Below, piece by piece: positions 7,022-9,783 of a stretch of 9,783 nucleotides of DNA (position 1 is its first letter; the number at the start of each line of letters is the position of its first letter). The DNA is from Planctomycetota bacterium. GTDB lineage: Bacteria > Planctomycetota > Planctomycetia > Planctomycetales > Planctomycetaceae. A program made the position numbers and the translations under genes. A model generated the notes under the pieces. It ran no database searches and was not told the DNA's origin. It worked only from the letters and a program-made list of their open reading frames with translations. The stretch lies in assembly GCA_027622115.1 (NCBI GenBank), contig JAQBZS010000191.1:1-9783 (forward strand), in the 5' to 3' direction.

Positions 7022-7488
7022 TGGGGGCTCCGGAATCAGGTGAGTGTTTGATCGGGCCCGCGAGATCAAGTGAATCCGCCAATTTACATCGGCAGTCAAC
7101 CGGGTTCAAAACCCGAAGACAAGGGCGAGATATTACGGATCGCGATCAAAAGTCCAAGATCCTTTTCAGCCTTTTCTTCGCAGAATTTAAGTCTCAACCT
7201 GCCGACGTTTGATTTCGCTTTACTTTGTTGAAAACTGCAACATCAGGTTGGTCAAAAGTGGTACATCGTCGGTGGAGACCTTCCGTAGCGTTTGATCGAG
7301 TCCACCCGAGGCTTACGGCTTTCCGACTTGGTGGCCGACGTTGCAGATAATCCCAAGCCCACCAAATCTGAAAGACGTAAAGCCAGACCCCGAAGTAAAA
7401 AAACTCCGCCGAGACTTCACGAGCGTTGTCGATTCGATTGAAATCCGCGTCGGTAACTCTCTGTATCCACAATTGACAGGACACTGTG
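7022..7488. other. Divergent intergenic region with hairpin potential
   Basis: These 467 bases separate two genes transcribed away from each other and must hold both promoters. I see no convincing -35/-10 pair. Visible structures are CGGGTT-CAA-AACCCG (7101-7115), a perfect six-pair hairpin, and a longer imperfect hairpin in which TCGGTGGA (about 7269-7276) pairs with TCCACCCGA (7301-7309) with one bulged base. Open frames crossing the region are shadows with no family features. No gene or known riboswitch is recognised. Confidence 0.5.
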
Positions 7489-9147
7489 ATGAACACGCTT
7501 TGGCAAGCACGCACCCTGACGCCGCTACTGGCTCTCGCCGCAATGACGCTCGCGGGCTGTGGCTCGAAGTCGGCCGAGAAGTCGGAGTCGACCGAGAAAT
7601 CGGCGTCTTCAGAAAAAACCACTGCCGAGCAAGGCAAAACGGGCGTAGTCGCTAACCCGACGACGACTGCCCAAAACGCTACGGACAACGGCTTGGATAC
7701 CAGTTACCTGCTTGCGGATTTCTACATGGGGGCAGTGGTGCATCCTGGGCGCGTCCTGAAGAGTCCGGCATTCAGCAATCCAATTCTGGGCGACATCTTC
7801 ACCGAGGCGCAAAAGAATATGGGCTTCGATCCGCGAGATATCGATCGAGTCTTGGTGGCTGGCGACCCGGTGGGAAAGCGGTTCGCCGCCGTGATTTCGT
7901 TTTCGAAACCGATCGATTCCACGTTGATCCTGTCCAAGATGCTGGAGGCGGGGCACGAAAAAATCACGCACAACGGCGCGGATTATTACCGGAACGCCCG
8001 CCCGCGAAATCCCAGCGTTTACTTTCCGAACAACAAGACCGTGGTGCTGGCTTTGGATGCGGATTTGCAGCAGATGATGGGCAAGCCGTCGACCACGAGC
8101 GAATTGATCACGAAGCTCAAGGGGCTGGACCCCGGCCAGGACATCTCCGCCACGTTCATCATGAGCGGGTTGCCTTCAGAAGTCCTGGACCAGGTCAAGC
8201 GAAATCCGATCCCGCAACCCTTCACCCCGCTTGGCGAAGTCCCAGATCTGGTGACGGCCGTCACGATTGGTGCCAAGCTGATCGACGCGTTGGAATTGAA
8301 GATCGTGCTGAATACGAGGTCGGAACGGGACGGGTCTCGTTTACAACAGATCGTTGGCCCGACTGTTGATCTCGGCAAAGGCTTGGCAAACCAACAATTG
8401 GAGCAATTGCCTCCGGGAGTGTCGCAGATTGCAAAGCCGATTCTCGACAGCATCACTTCAAAAGCTCACGGCGCGGACGTCCATGTGACACTGAAGGCCG
8501 AGGCGGCCGGAGCGACCGGCATGTTGACGGCAATGCTGCTGCCGGCGGTCCAGCAGGCTCGAGCTGCCGCCCGCCATTCAGTGCAGCGGAATCGATTCAA
8601 GCAGATCGGGCTTGCACTCCACAATTATCACGAAACGCACAGCCACTTCCCGGCTGGTGGCAAGGCGATGCTCAGTTGGCGGGTCCACATTCTGCCGATG
8701 CTTGATCAGCGGAATTTGTACGAGCAATTCAAGTTGGACGAACCCTGGGACAGCGAACACAACATCAAGTTGGTCGACAAGATGCCGGAAATCTATACGT
8801 CGGAAAACAACCCCGGCGGTGGTAAGACAACCGTGCTGGCTCCCGTGACAGCGGATTCGATCTTCGGCGGCGACCAACCGGTGCGGTTTCGCGATATCAC
8901 GGACGGTTCCAGCAACACAGTGTTGGCCGTTCTCGTCAAGGCGAAACATGCCGTCCCGTGGACAAGGCCGGCCGACTTGACTGTGGATGCAGCAGATCCG
9001 GCAGCAGCGCTCGAACCCGGTTTACGCGGATTCTTGGCCCTGTTTTCGGACGGTTCGACAAGATCACTTGGAGTCGATCTTGAACCGGCCACGTTTCTCA
9101 ATCTGTTCAACAAATCGGATGGAAACGCGGTTGGAGACCTCGACTAG
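7489..9147 (+). CDS. Lipoprotein with C-terminal DUF1559 (pseudopilin-like) domain
   Basis: Predicted membrane-anchored protein of 552 residues. The N-terminus is a lipoprotein signal with lipobox LAGC, so C24 should be lipidated. A Ser/Glu/Lys-rich linker (about 26-52) follows, then an N-terminal domain of about 280 residues that I do not recognise (it begins DTSYLLADFYMGAVVHPGRV and has GFDPRDIDRVLVAGDP). The DUF1559 region starts at LLPAVQQARAAAR (350-362), the end of the pilin-like helix in this family. It continues with FKQIGLALHNYHETH, SWRVHILPMLDQ, LDEPWDSEHN (416-425) and the closing LFSDGSTRSLG (from 518). Unlike most DUF1559 proteins it lacks the N-terminal type IV pilin methylation segment; the lipoprotein signal replaces it. 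DUF1559 proteins are greatly expanded in Planctomycetes and their function is not established. ATG 7489 is preferred over GTG 7486 because of the AGG-type site eight bases upstream. It appears to be transcribed alone and ends at a strong terminator. Confidence 0.88.
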   Translation: MNTLWQARTLTPLLALAAMTLAGCGSKSAEKSESTEKSASSEKTTAEQGKTGVVANPTTTAQNATDNGLDTSYLLADFYMGAVVHPGRVLKSPAFSNPILGDIFTEAQKNMGFDPRDIDRVLVAGDPVGKRFAAVISFSKPIDSTLILSKMLEAGHEKITHNGADYYRNARPRNPSVYFPNNKTVVLALDADLQQMMGKPSTTSELITKLKGLDPGQDISATFIMSGLPSEVLDQVKRNPIPQPFTPLGEVPDLVTAVTIGAKLIDALELKIVLNTRSERDGSRLQQIVGPTVDLGKGLANQQLEQLPPGVSQIAKPILDSITSKAHGADVHVTLKAEAAGATGMLTAMLLPAVQQARAAARHSVQRNRFKQIGLALHNYHETHSHFPAGGKAMLSWRVHILPMLDQRNLYEQFKLDEPWDSEHNIKLVDKMPEIYTSENNPGGGKTTVLAPVTADSIFGGDQPVRFRDITDGSSNTVLAVLVKAKHAVPWTRPADLTVDAADPAAALEPGLRGFLALFSDGSTRSLGVDLEPATFLNLFNKSDGNAVGDLD

Positions 9148-9159
9148 CCGCCGTCCGCG

Positions 9160-9177
9160 CGTGGCCGCGAAGCCACG
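9160..9177 (+). other. Small hairpin after the DUF1559 gene
   Basis: CGTGGC (9160-9165) and GCCACG (9172-9177) form a perfect six-pair stem around a six-base loop, just upstream of the main terminator. No T-run follows. It could protect the 3' end of the mRNA, or be chance. Confidence 0.3.
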
Positions 9178-9193
9178 AGCACGACGTTGAGTC

Positions 9194-9231
9194 AAAAGAA
9201 GCCCGGCAGTCGAATCGCCGGGCTTCTTTTT
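9194..9231 (+). terminator. Strong intrinsic terminator
   Basis: AAAAGAAGCCCGGC (9194-9207) and GCCGGGCTTCTTTT (9217-9230) are perfect 14-bp inverted copies around a nine-base loop, and the right arm ends in five T (9227-9231). It lies 46 bases past the DUF1559 stop. The A-run on the left means it could also stop minus-strand transcription coming from the 48-residue gene at 9417-9563. Confidence 0.9.
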
Positions 9232-9256
9232 GAAAGGTTGTCCGTGGAGAATTAGC

Positions 9257-9397
9257 ATGAACCCTTGGATGATGTTTTGGTACGGACTACTCGGCTTCAC
9301 CACGATTGCATTCTTGGGGTTGGTGATCGTCGTGGGTTCCGGAGCCATTGCCGAACTTCGCGAGACTCTGAATGAACTTCGCGATCAGTCGCGCTAA
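9257..9397 (+). CDS. 46-residue single-pass membrane protein, unknown function
   Basis: A short gene with a good ribosome binding site: GGAG (9246-9249), seven bases, then ATG. It encodes 46 residues: a short aromatic start (MNPWMMFWYG), one hydrophobic helix of about 20 residues (LLGFTTIAFLGLVIVVGSGA) and a charged, amphipathic end (AELRETLNELRDQSR) that could form a coiled coil. It fits a small inner-membrane protein with a cytoplasmic charged tail. I do not recognise a family. Its start is only 25 bases past a strong terminator, so it depends on its own promoter or on read-through. It converges with the 48-residue basic gene, with a 19-base gap. The Shine-Dalgarno sequence, helix and charged tail make it likely to be real, though no homology can be shown here. 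Confidence 0.6.
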   Translation: MNPWMMFWYGLLGFTTIAFLGLVIVVGSGAIAELRETLNELRDQSR

Positions 9398-9416
9398 GTC
9401 CAAGTTTGTTGCGGCG

Positions 9417-9563
9417 TTACTTGCTGGACTTCTTGACTTTCTTCGCCGCTGCCTTCTTCTTGGCGACTTTCTTTTTCCCCACTTTTTTCTTAGCGCCGAA
9501 AACGACGTCCCACCCGTTGGTGAATTTGTCGTTCGAACCCGTATGCACTGTGTAACCCGTCAT
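9417..9563 (-). CDS. 48-residue Lys-rich basic protein
   Basis: Minus-strand gene of 48 residues. The first half, MTGYTVHTGSNDKFTNGWD, is a compact mixed segment continuing VVFGAKKK; the second half is almost only Lys, Ala and Val (VGKKKVAKKKAAAKKVKKSSK). GGAAAG (9566-9571) precedes the ATG at a usable distance, with a further GAGG at 9573-9576. From memory, small proteins opening with a (M)xxYTVHTG...F..GWD pattern and ending in Lys-rich tails occur widely in Planctomycetes, so I think it is a conserved small gene. The tail resembles those of histone-like and other nucleic-acid-binding proteins, which suggests DNA or RNA binding; this is inference. The plus-strand frame across the same bases (9372-9647) is rich in Phe and Leu because it is the complement of these Lys codons, and I reject it. 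Confidence 0.65.
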   Translation of the reverse strand: MTGYTVHTGSNDKFTNGWDVVFGAKKKVGKKKVAKKKAAAKKVKKSSK

Positions 9564-9631
9564 CACTTTCCGCCTCAGAATCAGAATTCAAGCCAGATGT
9601 CGGCTGTTCGCGCCAAGAGCACGAACACCAA

Positions 9632-9726
9632 TGGACCCGGAGGCTAGCATTCAGCCGCGATGGCTTCCAGCAGGCTCATGGGCGAGTGGACCCGAAGGAT
9701 TGCGGAATGGCTCGTGCTAGCGTTCG
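9632..9726. repeat. Degenerate duplicated block in the terminal intergenic region
   Basis: TGGACCCG occurs at 9632-9639 and 9687-9694, in each case followed by (G/A)AGG. GCTAGC followed by (A/G)TTC occurs at 9643-9651 and 9716-9724. The two pairs suggest two diverged copies of a short intergenic element, the second with extra bases between the parts. No coding sequence is seen from 9564 to 9783. Confidence 0.25.
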
Positions 9727-9783
9727 GTCAATCAATCAATGTTCTCGATATCGCCCGCAGGGAAACACGACATCAAGTGATAG

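Noticed and set aside
7097..7117. GGGTTCAAAACCC resembling the T-arm of a tRNA
   Set aside because: The loop fits TTCRANN, but no matching acceptor stem, D-arm or anticodon arm can be drawn from the bases upstream, and no CCA end follows. I treat it as a plain hairpin.
7438..7478. TTGAAA at 7438 and TTGACA at 7473 as promoter elements for the lipoprotein gene
   Set aside because: No acceptable -10 hexamer lies 16-18 bases after the first, and the second sits on the ribosome binding site too close to the start codon.
9372..9647. A 91-codon plus-strand reading frame rich in Phe, Leu and Arg
   Set aside because: It is the complement of the Lys-rich minus-strand gene at 9417-9563, overlaps the end of the 46-residue gene, and has no good ribosome binding site of its own.

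Overview
The window most likely comes from a member of the Planctomycetes. Three signs point there: a DUF1559 (pseudopilin-like) protein, a large secreted metalloprotease whose N-terminus carries the planctomycete export-type LExRxLL motif, and a 48-residue basic protein of a type I associate with this phylum. The DNA is moderately GC-rich. I see no mobile element, CRISPR array, rRNA or tRNA.

Layout. Positions 1-394 hold no confident gene, only a possible minus-strand gene remnant. A SNF2-family helicase-like ATPase (410-2377, +) follows. It converges on a minus-strand block of three secreted-protein genes: a GH16-like glycosidase (2461-3255), a metzincin protease with PPC and two Calx-beta domains (3355-5754), and a PKD/HYR-type surface protein (5986-7021) that is split by a frameshift near 6470-6484. 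A 467-base divergent intergenic region (7022-7488) separates this block from a plus-strand lipoprotein fused to a DUF1559 domain (7489-9147). That gene ends in a strong intrinsic terminator (9194-9231). Two very small genes close the window in convergent orientation: a 46-residue single-pass membrane protein (9257-9397, +) and a 48-residue Lys-rich protein (9417-9563, -).

How the genes relate. The three minus-strand proteins all carry secretion signals, and each contains an unusual Gly/Lys-rich tract (GGGKG / GKGKNK type) at a different place: just after the signal peptide, between domains, or at the very C-terminus. This is the most distinctive pattern here and suggests a shared surface or matrix role, although each gene has its own ribosome binding site and the protease has its own terminator, so they need not be one operon. 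The SNF2 protein stands alone, with no methylase, nuclease or other defence partner beside it, so I do not propose a defence island. I did not find a clearly new multi-gene system. The best leads are the shared Gly/Lys tracts, the frameshifted PKD/HYR gene, the lipoprotein/DUF1559 fusion and the two small genes.
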